Under the pieces are notes generated by a model. It was given only the letters and a program-made list of their open reading frames with translations. It searched no databases and was not told the DNA's origin. Both the position numbers and the translations under genes were made by a program. From Elusimicrobiota bacterium (GTDB lineage Bacteria; CAYTYR01; UBA6262), in the NCBI GenBank assembly GCA_003153935.1, contig PMCA01000027.1, positions 128,201-138,751 of the forward strand: DNA of 10,551 nt, written 5' to 3'. Positions 1 to 8,065 of this stretch are shown one piece after another (within the stretch, counting starts at the first letter, position 1; each line of letters begins with the position of its first letter).

Positions 1-353
1 GCGATGGCCTGTTTGACCAGTTCCACGACCGTCTCGAACCCCTGGGGGTCCACGACGGCCAGATCGGCCAGCATCTTGCGGTCCAGCTCGATCTTGGCTT
101 TCTTCAATCCGTTCATAAATCGGTTATAAGAAAGGCCGCCCATACGGGCCGCTGCGTTGATCCTGGTGATCCAGAGCTGACGGAAGCTTCTCTTTTTAAC
201 CCTTCTGTCCCGGAAGGCGTAGTTCAAACTCTTATCTACCTGCTCTGTAGCATGGCGATAGAGCTTGGACTTGCCCATGCGGTACCCTTTGGCTCTCCTG
301 AATATTTTTTTCTTTCTGGCGCGGGTGGTAACTCCACCTTTTACTCTTGACAT
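1..353 (-). CDS. rplT: 50S ribosomal protein L20 (3' end cut by window edge)
   Basis: L20 binds 23S rRNA early in assembly of the large ribosomal subunit, and in several bacteria it also represses its own operon. Translating from the ATG at 353 gives [18 protein letters not shown], the typical L20 start, followed by a very basic N-terminal extension, then [17 protein letters not shown] and [14 protein letters not shown], which are hallmark L20 segments. The reading is open for 117 codons plus two bases to the window edge. Bacterial L20 is usually about 115-120 residues, so only the last residue or two and the stop codon should be missing. A strong Shine-Dalgarno sequence (GGAGGA, plus-strand 359-364) precedes the start. 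It is the last gene of infC-rpmI-rplT; the 65-nt gap after rpmI holds no promoter that I recognise. Identity is certain; completeness is inferred. Confidence 0.97.
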   Translation of the reverse strand, partial: MSRVKGGVTTRARKKKIFRRAKGYRMGKSKLYRHATEQVDKSLNYAFRDRRVKKRSFRQLWITRINAAARMGGLSYNRFMNGLKKAKIELDRKMLADLAVVDPQGFETVVELVKQAI

Positions 354-418
354 AACTTATCCTCCAAAAGAATACGACGTATAGCGGCTAGCGTTGTGGC
401 TGCGCGCGGTACGTGGTT

Positions 419-616
419 TTATGCGTATGGTAATAGTTTTTTGATGATCTTGGTTTCGGTATTGTTCAGCGTTCCGGCTTTGCGCAGCTGTCTTAACTTC
501 TTCATTTTCTTTTTGGTCAAGATGTGGCGGCCGAAAGACTTTTTGTATTTCACTTTACCGGTGGCGGAAACGCGAAAACGTTTCTTGGCCCCGCTGTGAC
601 TTCTGATCTTGGGCAT
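419..616 (-). CDS. rpmI: 50S ribosomal protein L35
   Basis: This is a 65-residue, very basic protein of the large ribosomal subunit. It starts MPKIRSHSGAKKRF, the diagnostic L35 opening, and continues with the lysine-rich core (KVKYKKSFGRHILTKK) and a LRKAGTL-like segment; the family is usually 64-66 residues, so it is complete. The ATG at 616 has an AAGGAG Shine-Dalgarno six bases upstream. The gene begins 27 nt after the infC stop and ends with TAA, 65 nt before rplT. The order infC-rpmI-rplT is the widely conserved bacterial arrangement and supports co-transcription from the promoter upstream of infC. Confidence 0.98.
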   Translation of the reverse strand: MPKIRSHSGAKKRFRVSATGKVKYKKSFGRHILTKKKMKKLRQLRKAGTLNNTETKIIKKLLPYA

Positions 617-643
617 GCGAGTCTCCTTCCTTAGGGTTTATAT

Positions 644-1159
644 TTATTTTTTTATGGGCCCCAGCAGCAGGTGCATGCTGTTGCCTTCCATTTTTGCCTG
701 TTGCTCAATGACCGCGGTGGCGGCGAACCTGGCTTCGATCCCCCTCATGATGCTCACGCCCAGGTCCATGTGGGCCATTTCCCGGCCGCGGAACATAATG
801 GTGATCTTGACCTTGTCCCCTTCGGCTAAGAACTCTTCCACGTGGCGGAGTTTCACGTCCAAGTCATGCTGGCCGATCTTCGGCCGGATCTTGATCTCCT
901 TGACGCGGATAATGTGATGGCTCTTGCGAGATTTTTTATCCTTTTTCTCCTGCTCATACCGGTATTTACTGTAGTTCATTATCTTGCATACCGGCGGCTG
1001 GGATTGGCTGGCCACTTCCACCAGGTCCAAACCGCGCTCTATGGCCAGGTTCAAGGCCTGGCTGGTAGGGACTATGCCCATGGCTGTTCCGACTTCATCG
1101 ATCAATCTTACTTCGCTGGCTCTGATCCGTTCATTGATCCGGAAATCTTCTGTAACGAT
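644..1159 (-). CDS. infC: Translation initiation factor IF-3, apparent ATC start codon
   Basis: IF3 binds the 30S subunit, keeps it apart from 50S and helps reject wrong start codons and wrong initiator tRNA. From the proposed start the protein has 171 residues (B. subtilis about 173, E. coli 180). The N-terminal domain contains DFRINERIRASEVRLID and DLVEV...PPVCKIMNYSKYRYEQ. A lysine-rich linker follows (KKDKKSRKSHH), then the C-terminal domain (RVKEIKIRP, EGDKVKITIMFRGREMAH). Start choice: the frame is open back to a TAA 27 nt upstream of the ATC, and contains no ATG, GTG or TTG before the conserved N-terminus. An AGGAGG sits 5 nt before ATC (1159-1157), so ATC fits family length and spacing; the preceding TTT and following GTT are less likely. 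The first canonical-type codon, TTG at 1105, would delete 18 conserved residues and has no Shine-Dalgarno. Non-canonical AUU/AUC-type starts are known for infC and allow IF3 to repress its own synthesis. Confidence 0.95.
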   Translation of the reverse strand: MVTEDFRINERIRASEVRLIDEVGTAMGIVPTSQALNLAIERGLDLVEVASQSQPPVCKIMNYSKYRYEQEKKDKKSRKSHHIIRVKEIKIRPKIGQHDLDVKLRHVEEFLAEGDKVKITIMFRGREMAHMDLGVSIMRGIEARFAATAVIEQQAKMEGNSMHLLLGPIKK

Positions 1160-1164
1160 AAATT

Positions 1165-1170
1165 CCTCCT
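1165..1170 (-). promoter_or_regulatory. Shine-Dalgarno of infC that fixes the ATC start
   Basis: On the minus strand this reads AGGAGG, a full match to the anti-Shine-Dalgarno core, followed by AATTT and then ATC. The 5-nt spacing is at the short end of normal and points to ATC at 1159 as the initiator. No other strong purine-rich site precedes the later TTG. Confidence 0.8.
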
Positions 1171-1194
1171 CTCGTACCTGTCCCCTTTAGGGGG

Positions 1195-1246
1195 AAAAAA
1201 ATAACCGCTGACCGTCCCCACCGTAATAGGAACAAACATCAGCGAT
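1195..1246 (-). terminator. Terminator-like hairpin in the infC leader (possible attenuator)
   Basis: On the minus strand ATCGCTGA (1246-1239) pairs with TCAGCGGT (1211-1204) in an 8-bp stem with one G-T pair. GTTCC and GGGAC can pair further inside the loop. The hairpin is followed by TTATTTTTTT. This is the form of an intrinsic terminator, but it lies between promoter and start codon, so it would act as an attenuator for infC-rpmI-rplT. The competing antiterminator is not obvious by eye. Confidence 0.6.
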
Positions 1247-1256
1247 CTAATGCAGA

Positions 1257-1270
1257 TTATCATATGATAA
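1257..1270. repeat. 14-bp perfect palindrome TTATCATATGATAA
   Basis: A perfect two-fold symmetric 14-mer inside the infC leader. In RNA it could form a short hairpin with a CATATG loop; as DNA it could be a dimer binding site, though it lies about 50 bp downstream of the predicted transcript start. Function is unknown. Confidence 0.5.
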
Positions 1271-1329
1271 CCCTTTGGCGACTAATGGCCATACGGTGAG
1301 AAGTTTTTCACTTCTTCTTTCATGTCTAA

Positions 1330-1358
1330 TTTATACCAGAGACGGCGTTAATTGTCAA
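1330..1358 (-). promoter_or_regulatory. Sigma70-type promoter of infC-rpmI-rplT
   Basis: The minus strand reads TTGACA (1358-1353), a 17-bp spacer, then TATAAA (1335-1330), close to consensus, predicting a start near 1322. The -35 box overlaps the dnaE stop codon: the TGA of dnaE (1357-1355) lies inside TTGACA. This gives the translation operon its own strong promoter independent of dnaE. Confidence 0.85.
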
Positions 1359-4300
1359 GATTTAAATATGACGGTGCCTTTGCCCAGCAGGGTTTCCACT
1401 TCCTGCCTAAGTAACAGGCTGGCGGCTACCTTTAATCCGGCACCGGCGCTCACCACCACTTCTCCCTGGTGCGGCGTGGTCAGGTGCAGCTGAACCGGGC
1501 AGATACCGGGGAATTTGGCCAGCAGGACCTTCAGCTTGTCCAGGAAATCCTGCTCCAGGCCTACGGTCTTGATATGGATATGCACAGATTGGGTCAGCCG
1601 CTCCCGGGCCTGGTCCAGGGGAATGATACGGTCCATGATTATCTGGGGTTCGGCCCGCCTTTTATCCAGCTGGCCGCAGACGATCACAGTCTGGTCGACG
1701 CGGATCATGGCGTTCACATCCGGGTTGTTGTAACGATCCGAAAACACTACTACCGGTATCTCGCCTTTCAGGTCCTCTAATTCAAATACGGCCATTTTGT
1801 CGTTCTTCTTGGTAAAAAGCATCTTCACTTTTTTGATAATACCGCCCACCCTTACCGGCTTTTCCTCCAGGTTAACGACATCCTGCAGGTTGGTGGTAGT
1901 ATAACTGGCCAGTTCTTCGGCAAAACGAGCCAGAGGATGCCCGGTCATATAGAAACCCAGCACTTCCCGTTCATGCTCCAGCATTTGATTTTCATGCCAT
2001 TCCTTGTGATGTCCTTTGGCTAAAGCCGCAGCCGGATCCTCGACCGGCATGATCTCCAGGAAGTTGGCCTGTCCGCTCAGGACATCCTGCTGTAATGATT
2101 GGGCCTTTTGCATCTCATTTTCCAGCGTGTCAAACATCTCCATCCGTGTCTGGCCCAGTCCATCCAGGGCGCCGCACTTTACCAGGCTTTCCACTACCCG
2201 TTTGTTGACTGTGTGCAGGTCCACGCGCTTGCAAAAATCATAAAATGATTTGAAGACCCCATCTCTCTTGCGGACGGCCACCATCGTTTCAATAGCCCCT
2301 TCTCCGATATTCTTAACCGCCGCCAGGCCGAACCTGATGGCCTTATCTTCCACGCTAAAATTAGCCATACTATTATTAACATGGGGCGGCAGTATCTTAA
2401 TGCCCATATCTTTGGCTTCTTCTATGTACAGAACGATGTCGTCCTGGTTGCCGATCTCCGAGGTCAATAGAGCGCTCATGAACTCCAGCGGATAATGGGT
2501 TTTCAGGTAAGCGGTCTGATACCCAAGATAGGCGTAAGCCGCAGCATGCGATTTATTGAATCCATATCCGCCGAATTGCGCCATTAGGTCGAACAGCTTA
2601 TTGGCCTTTTCCGGTTTAACTTTGTTTTTCTGCGCTCCTTCCAGAAAAGCTTTGCGTTCTTTTTCAATGGCCTCCGGGTTTTTCTTGCCCATCGCCCGGC
2701 GCAGGAGATCGGCTTGCCCGGCGCTGAAGCTGGCTACCGCCATGGCGATCTGCATAACTTGTTCCTGGTAAACGATCACGCCGTAGGTCTCTTTCAGTAT
2801 CGGCTCCAATACCGGCAGATCATATTTGACGGGGATCTTGCCATGCTTGCGGCCGACAAAATCATCCAGCATACCGCTGCCCATCGGACCCGGCCGGTAC
2901 AGGGCGTTCAAGGCGGTGATATCTTCGATCGCGGTCGGCTTCAACTTGCGCACCAGGTCGCGCATGCCGGCGGAATCCAGCTGGAAAATACCCAGGGTTT
3001 GGCCGCGGCTGAGCAGTTCGTAAGTCTCTTTATCATCTAAGGGGATTTTGCTGATATCTATATCTATCTTACGGTCATTAGCCAGGGTTTTACAAGTGGA
3101 ATCTATAACGGTCAGAGTTCTCAGTCCCAGGAAATCTACTTTCAGCAGGCCCATGACATCGGCCAGGGTCTTGCCGTCATATTGCGTGGTCACCTGGCCC
3201 TTGGCGTTTTTGCAGAGAGGGACATAATTGGTCAATTCTTCTTTAGTAATGACGATGCCAGCCGCGTGTTTGGACGAGTGCCGGGTCAAACCTTCCAGCG
3301 TCAATGATACCTGCAATAACTGTTTCATCTCCGGGCTGGCATTCATATTCTTTTTTAGTTCGGGATTGGCTTTTATCGCGTCGGCCAGAGTGATGCCCGG
3401 ATCCCCCGGGATCAATTTCGCCAGCCGGTCCGCTTCGTCCAGGGAGATGCTTAATACCCGGGCCACGTCCCGCACTACCAGCTTGGCGCCCAGGGTACCG
3501 TAAGTGATTATCTGCGCCACGTTCTTTTCCCCGTATTTATTCCGGACGTAATTGATAACCTCTTCCCGGCCATTGTCGCTGAAGTCGATGTCCAGGTCGG
3601 GCATGCTGATGCGGTCCGGGTTCAGGAAACGTTCAAAAAGTAATCCATAGCGCAGCGGGTCGATATCGGTTATGGCCAGCGTGTAGGCCACCAGGCTCCC
3701 GGCGCCGCTGCCCCGGCCTGGTCCGACCGGGATGCCGTGCGTTTTGGCGTAATGGATGAAATCCCAGACGATCAGGAAATAGGCCGAATAGCCCATCTTC
3801 TTGATGACGCTTAATTCGTAATCCAGGCGCTTCTCGATCTCCGGGGTTATTTGCTGGTAGCGTTTCTTCAGCCCCTCTTTACATAACTGCGCCAGGTAAG
3901 TATCCAGGGTCTGGCCCGCCGGCACGGCAAAAGCCGGCAGCGATACCTGGGAAAAGTTCAGTTCCAGGTGACACTGGTCGGCGATGACCATAGTGTTTTT
4001 AATGGCTTGCGGCACTTCGGCGAACAATTTCTCCATCTCCTGCGGGGATTTGAAATAAAATTCCTGGGCACTCAGGTGCAAGCGGTCTTCATCCGTGATC
4101 TTCTTTCCGGTGCCGATGCACATCAGCACTTCATGGGCGAAAGCGTCTTCTTTACGCAGATAATGTATATCGTTAGTGGCCACCAGCCCGACGTTCTCGC
4201 TTTTGGCCAACTTGACCAGTTCCTTGTTGACGCTTTGCTCCTCGGGCAAGCCGTGGTCCATTATTTCCAGGAAAAAGTTGCCGTCGCCGAATATCTGCTT

Positions 4301-4795
4301 GTACTCGAACAGGGCCAGGCGCGCCTGCTCCTGGTTGTCCGCCAGCAGGTTATTGGAAATCTCTCCTTTGAGGCAGCCGCTCAACGCGATCAGGCCCTTG
4401 CTGTACTTGGCCAGTATCTCCTTGTCGATACGGGGACGGTAATAAAAACCTTCCAGGAAAGAAGCGGTGCTGAGCTGCAGCAGGTTCTTGTATCCTTGCA
4501 GGTCCTTGGCTAACAGGGTGATATGGTAGGCGGCATCGCCGATACCGGTGGAGCTGCGGTCGAAGCGGGACTTGGGAGCGATGTACATTTCCGAGCCGAT
4601 GATGGGCTTTATGCCGTTCTTCATCGCCTCTTTATAGAACAGAACCGCGCCGTAGAGATTACCGTGGTCGGTAATAGCTACTGCCGGCAGGTTCATCCCG
4701 CCGGCAGCTTTTACTAATTTTTCTATACTGATAGCCCCGTCCAGCAGGCTATACTCGGTGTGGTTATGCAGATGGACAAACTCAGCGTGTTTCAT
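1355..4795 (-). CDS. dnaE: DNA polymerase III alpha subunit (DnaE1 type)
   Basis: This is the replicative chromosomal DNA polymerase of the C family, 1146 residues (E. coli 1160). In order: an N-terminal PHP domain (about 1-280) with HLHNHTEYS (H8, H10, H12), TDHGN (H44), GSE (E69) and NDIHY (H211), so the metal-binding motifs look intact, unlike the partly degraded PHP of E. coli. The polymerase core follows, with GPGRGSGAGSLVAY at 358-371, MPDLDIDFSD at 398-407 (catalytic D400 and D402) and KVDFLGLRT with the third aspartate D554. FGGYGFNKSHAAAYA lies at 741-755, a helix-hairpin-helix-containing region follows, and an OB fold starts at about 980 (VRVGGIIKKV). The polymerase residue numbers come from alignment by eye with E. 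coli D401, D403 and D555. The start ATG has no Shine-Dalgarno and lies 8 nt from a -10 box. The gene stops with TGA, inside the infC -35 box. A fused 3'-5' exonuclease domain is absent, as normal for DnaE. Confidence 0.98.
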   Translation of the reverse strand: MKHAEFVHLHNHTEYSLLDGAISIEKLVKAAGGMNLPAVAITDHGNLYGAVLFYKEAMKNGIKPIIGSEMYIAPKSRFDRSSTGIGDAAYHITLLAKDLQGYKNLLQLSTASFLEGFYYRPRIDKEILAKYSKGLIALSGCLKGEISNNLLADNQEQARLALFEYKQIFGDGNFFLEIMDHGLPEEQSVNKELVKLAKSENVGLVATNDIHYLRKEDAFAHEVLMCIGTGKKITDEDRLHLSAQEFYFKSPQEMEKLFAEVPQAIKNTMVIADQCHLELNFSQVSLPAFAVPAGQTLDTYLAQLCKEGLKKRYQQITPEIEKRLDYELSVIKKMGYSAYFLIVWDFIHYAKTHGIPVGPGRGSGAGSLVAYTLAITDIDPLRYGLLFERFLNPDRISMPDLDIDFSDNGREEVINYVRNKYGEKNVAQIITYGTLGAKLVVRDVARVLSISLDEADRLAKLIPGDPGITLADAIKANPELKKNMNASPEMKQLLQVSLTLEGLTRHSSKHAAGIVITKEELTNYVPLCKNAKGQVTTQYDGKTLADVMGLLKVDFLGLRTLTVIDSTCKTLANDRKIDIDISKIPLDDKETYELLSRGQTLGIFQLDSAGMRDLVRKLKPTAIEDITALNALYRPGPMGSGMLDDFVGRKHGKIPVKYDLPVLEPILKETYGVIVYQEQVMQIAMAVASFSAGQADLLRRAMGKKNPEAIEKERKAFLEGAQKNKVKPEKANKLFDLMAQFGGYGFNKSHAAAYAYLGYQTAYLKTHYPLEFMSALLTSEIGNQDDIVLYIEEAKDMGIKILPPHVNNSMANFSVEDKAIRFGLAAVKNIGEGAIETMVAVRKRDGVFKSFYDFCKRVDLHTVNKRVVESLVKCGALDGLGQTRMEMFDTLENEMQKAQSLQQDVLSGQANFLEIMPVEDPAAALAKGHHKEWHENQMLEHEREVLGFYMTGHPLARFAEELASYTTTNLQDVVNLEEKPVRVGGIIKKVKMLFTKKNDKMAVFELEDLKGEIPVVVFSDRYNNPDVNAMIRVDQTVIVCGQLDKRRAEPQIIMDRIIPLDQARERLTQSVHIHIKTVGLEQDFLDKLKVLLAKFPGICPVQLHLTTPHQGEVVVSAGAGLKVAASLLLRQEVETLLGKGTVIFKS

Positions 4796-4803
4796 AGCTT
4801 ATA

Positions 4804-4832
4804 ATTCTAAAGCTATTATAACTTTTTGTCAA
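4804..4832 (-). promoter_or_regulatory. dnaE promoter with nearly no 5' UTR
   Basis: The minus strand reads TTGACA (4832-4827), 17 bp, TAGAAT (4809-4804), and only 8 nt before the dnaE ATG (4795). Normal start-site spacing puts transcription at about 4799-4795, giving a leaderless or almost leaderless mRNA. The absence of a Shine-Dalgarno agrees with this. A TATAAT at 4820-4815 is an alternative -10, but its -35 at 17 bp is poor, and it too would give a UTR of only about 12 nt. Read-through from the gene upstream (54-nt gap, no strong terminator) is also possible. Confidence 0.65.
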
Positions 4833-4849
4833 CTAAAAACCCGGTTAGT

Positions 4850-5857
4850 TTACCATTGCATAAAGACCCGGCCGATGGGGCCATAACGGAATATGCTGAT
4901 CGGCGAATTAACGCCCAGTTGGCCAGGCTCGGTGGCAAAACCGCTCCACTGCAGGTTGACGGCAAAGGACACTTCGTAGCCCACGCCCAGTACCAATTTC
5001 AAGTATTTGTAAGCATGGCTCCATTTAAAGCCCATGTCGGTATCGTTCTCCACGAACCCGCCGAATAGTTTCTGCTCGGTCGCTTTCAGTCCCGGGTTAA
5101 GGAATTCCGCCGCTTTAATACCCGCGTCGCTTATATAGCTATAGCCTAAACCGAACCGATCCTCACCCGAACCGAAGAAACCAAACCCCTCCTCGAATTT
5201 GCCTATCCCGGTTCCCAGTGTTTCACCTGAGAAAGTATCAAATCCGAAAATAAAGGAATAGCATTTTACCTGGAAATCCGGATCAAAGGCCCTGACTCCC
5301 TCGACTTGCCCTTGCCGGTTAGTGTAGGTGAAAGTGGTTTGTATTTCCGCCGGTAGGTTAAAGGTAGTGTACCCGACGCCCCAATAACCGGTACCGTCCA
5401 GCATGGAGTTAGAGTGCAGTATCAGGTCAACGTGCATGAATTTATTGTCAAAAGCCTCATGAGCGGACTGCCCCGGAGCCAATAGCCCGTTCCAGTTAGC
5501 CACGCCTTTCATATTCCCTTTTTCCAGACGCAAAAAAAGCCGCTTAATCCCTACATAGGCGGCAATTTTGTTCGCTTTACCTACAGCATTATCATCTACA
5601 TTAATATCCGCTCCGGCAGCCAGGCCGGTCTGCTTATCGCAGAAATTGCCTTCCAGTTTGGTGAAAGCCGTTGTATCCATGCTATAAGACAAAAAGTTAT
5701 AAAACCCGAAAACATCCTGGGCATATTTCGCGTGAAAGTCCCGGTAAGCCGCACCCGTAAAGGTAAAGGGCAGAACACTGTCTGCCCAAACAAAAGAACT
5801 GCTAAATAATAATGTAATGAGAACCAATAACACTGTCTTTATTCGACTAGCGTTCAT
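4850..5857 (-). CDS. Putative outer-membrane beta-barrel protein of unknown function
   Basis: I do not recognise the family. From the ATG at 5857 the protein has 335 residues and a clear signal peptide: MNASRIKTVLLVLITLLFSS with basic n-region and hydrophobic core, probably cleaved after FVWA (A25). The mature part is rich in glycine and aromatics with alternating polar and apolar stretches such as HVDLILHS, GYWGVGYTTF, TTFTYTN and LKLVLGVGYEVSFAVNLQW. It ends GRVFMQW; a terminal aromatic residue is the usual sorting signal for outer-membrane barrels. Start choice: an in-frame ATG 57 nt upstream (5914) exists, but AGAAGGAGG lies 5 nt before 5857 and the signal peptide begins there; the upstream ATG also lies beyond the promoter. 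It appears monocistronic, between the groEL terminator and dnaE. Porin, transporter or surface protein cannot be told apart here. Confidence 0.8.
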   Translation of the reverse strand: MNASRIKTVLLVLITLLFSSSFVWADSVLPFTFTGAAYRDFHAKYAQDVFGFYNFLSYSMDTTAFTKLEGNFCDKQTGLAAGADINVDDNAVGKANKIAAYVGIKRLFLRLEKGNMKGVANWNGLLAPGQSAHEAFDNKFMHVDLILHSNSMLDGTGYWGVGYTTFNLPAEIQTTFTYTNRQGQVEGVRAFDPDFQVKCYSFIFGFDTFSGETLGTGIGKFEEGFGFFGSGEDRFGLGYSYISDAGIKAAEFLNPGLKATEQKLFGGFVENDTDMGFKWSHAYKYLKLVLGVGYEVSFAVNLQWSGFATEPGQLGVNSPISIFRYGPIGRVFMQW

Positions 5858-5882
5858 TATTGCCTCCTTCTCTCCATCATTA

Positions 5883-5910
5883 ATAATACCATATATGGCA
5901 GTTATGTCAA
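5883..5910 (-). promoter_or_regulatory. Promoter of the putative outer-membrane protein gene
   Basis: The minus strand reads TTGACA (5910-5905), a 16-bp spacer, then TATTAT (5888-5883), predicting a start near 5876. The short leader would contain the strong AGAAGGAGG ribosome binding site. It lies just after the groEL terminator, supporting a separate transcription unit. Confidence 0.75.
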
Positions 5911-5919
5911 TCACAAATC

Positions 5920-5951
5920 AAAACCCCTGCGTCTTTGGACACAGGGGTTTT
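5920..5951 (-). terminator. Intrinsic terminator of groES-groEL
   Basis: AAAACCCCTG (5920-5929) and CAGGGGTTTT (5942-5951) are perfect 10-bp inverted repeats. The 12-nt loop can extend pairing through GTC and GAC. On the minus strand the stem is followed by TTTTGATTTG. On the plus strand it is followed by TTTTGTTTTTT, so it could work in both directions, although no plus-strand gene faces it. Confidence 0.85.
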
Positions 5952-5960
5952 GTTTTTTCT

Positions 5961-5988
5961 ATCAACAATCAACTATTAACTATCAACT
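5961..5988 (-). repeat. Four heptanucleotide repeats between groEL and its terminator
   Basis: The plus strand reads ATCAACA, ATCAACT, ATTAACT, ATCAACT without gaps: four 7-bp units each differing by at most one or two bases. On the transcribed strand this is AGTTGAT-type heptads. It fills the stretch between the groEL stop and the terminator hairpin. No function is apparent. Confidence 0.7.
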
Positions 5989-5992
5989 GCCT

Positions 5993-7609
<1,617 letters not shown>

Positions 7610-7627
7610 TTACCTCAACCTCCCTTA

Positions 7628-7915
7628 TTATTCTACGATTCCCATAATGTCATCCTGATGCATGATCAGGTACTCAACGTCATTGAGCTTGATTTCCGTG
7701 CCGGAGTACTTGCCGAACAGGATCTTATCCCCAGCCTTCACGTCCATAGCGATCTTTTTGCCATTGTCGTCAATTTTGCCGGGTCCTACCGCGATCACTT
7801 CGCCTTCCTGCGGCTTCTCTTTCGCTGTGTCCGGGATGATGATGCCTCCCTTTTTCACTTCTTTGGCCTCTAAGGCCTTTACCAGGACTCTGTCACCAAG
7901 CGGTTTAAGCTTCAT
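7628..7915 (-). CDS. groES: Co-chaperonin GroES (Hsp10)
   Basis: GroES forms the heptameric lid of the GroEL cavity. The protein has 95 residues, the normal family length. It opens [13 protein letters not shown], then carries the mobile loop that docks on GroEL (about residues 17-34, with [14 protein letters not shown]), the VIAVGPGK turn, [13 protein letters not shown] and the C-terminal [13 protein letters not shown] strand. AAAGGAGGG lies 8 nt before the ATG. It is the first gene of the groES-groEL operon, after a roughly 105-nt leader that contains an unexplained inverted repeat. Confidence 0.99.
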   Translation of the reverse strand: MKLKPLGDRVLVKALEAKEVKKGGIIIPDTAKEKPQEGEVIAVGPGKIDDNGKKIAMDVKAGDKILFGKYSGTEIKLNDVEYLIMHQDDIMGIVE

Positions 7916-7975
7916 AACTCGTCCCTCCTTTCCTCTGTTTTTTATTTTTGCCGCACTAAGCCTATAAAATGGTAA

Positions 7976-8006
7976 AACTTACAATCCTGAGCGCAAATTG
8001 TAAGTT
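7976..8006. repeat. 10-bp perfect inverted repeat in the groES 5' UTR
   Basis: AACTTACAAT and ATTGTAAGTT flank an 11-nt spacer. It lies downstream of the predicted transcript start (about 8020-8023) and about 60 nt before the groES ATG. The sequence is unlike CIRCE, and there is no T tract after it, so it is not a standard terminator. It could be a second operator or an RNA hairpin that affects mRNA stability or senses temperature. Confidence 0.7.
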
Positions 8007-8026
8007 AGCTTGTAGCTTCAGTGTTG

Positions 8027-8057
8027 ATTATATAGCAAATACATAATTTATTGTCAA
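8027..8057 (-). promoter_or_regulatory. Sigma70-type promoter of groES-groEL
   Basis: The minus strand reads TTGACA (8057-8052), then TATATA (8034-8029) at 17-bp spacing or TATAAT (8032-8027) at 19 bp. Either gives a start near 8020. The promoter is of vegetative type, so heat control would come from the adjacent CIRCE repressor site rather than from a sigma32-type promoter. Confidence 0.8.
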
Positions 8058-8065
8058 GTAAAATT

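Larger units (their letters stand above)
1160..1322 (-). promoter_or_regulatory. infC operon leader (candidate L20-type autoregulatory leader)
   Basis: The predicted transcript start near 1322 leaves about 163 nt of untranslated leader, far more than ribosome binding needs. Seen in order of transcription: a 6-bp stem with a GAAAA loop (1315-1299), a 14-bp perfect palindrome (1270-1257), a terminator-like hairpin with T tract (1246-1195), a CCCC-TAAA-GGGG mini-hairpin, and the Shine-Dalgarno. In B. subtilis and other bacteria the infC-rpmI-rplT leader is controlled by L20, by transcription attenuation or repression. The position and architecture fit that scheme; the L20-binding rRNA mimic itself I did not identify, so the mechanism is inference. 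Confidence 0.6.

Noticed and set aside
354-418. Gap between rpmI and rplT as a regulatory site or promoter
   Set aside because: I see only a very short dyad (ATACGTCGTAT) and the rplT Shine-Dalgarno; no convincing -35/-10 pair or terminator.
396-599. Plus-strand open frames across the window (for example 396-599, 3968-4513, 6024-6539, 7038-7658)
   Set aside because: All lie antisense to well-recognised minus-strand genes, lack ribosome binding sites or family features, and follow from the codon bias of the real genes.
644-1105. infC starting at TTG 1105
   Set aside because: This removes the conserved DFRINERIRASEVR segment and has no Shine-Dalgarno, whereas ATC at 1159 has both the segment and the site.
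4831-4850. Short inverted repeat AACTAA/TTAGTT after the outer-membrane protein gene as a terminator
   Set aside because: The stem is only 6 bp, A/T-rich, and lacks a proper T tract on the minus strand; at best a weak pause site.
4850-5914. Upstream ATG at 5914 for the putative outer-membrane protein
   Set aside because: It lies before the predicted promoter and would put 19 residues in front of a clear signal peptide; the strong AGAAGGAGG supports 5857.
5961-5988. CRISPR-like array
   Set aside because: The repeats are 7 bp and contiguous, without spacers.
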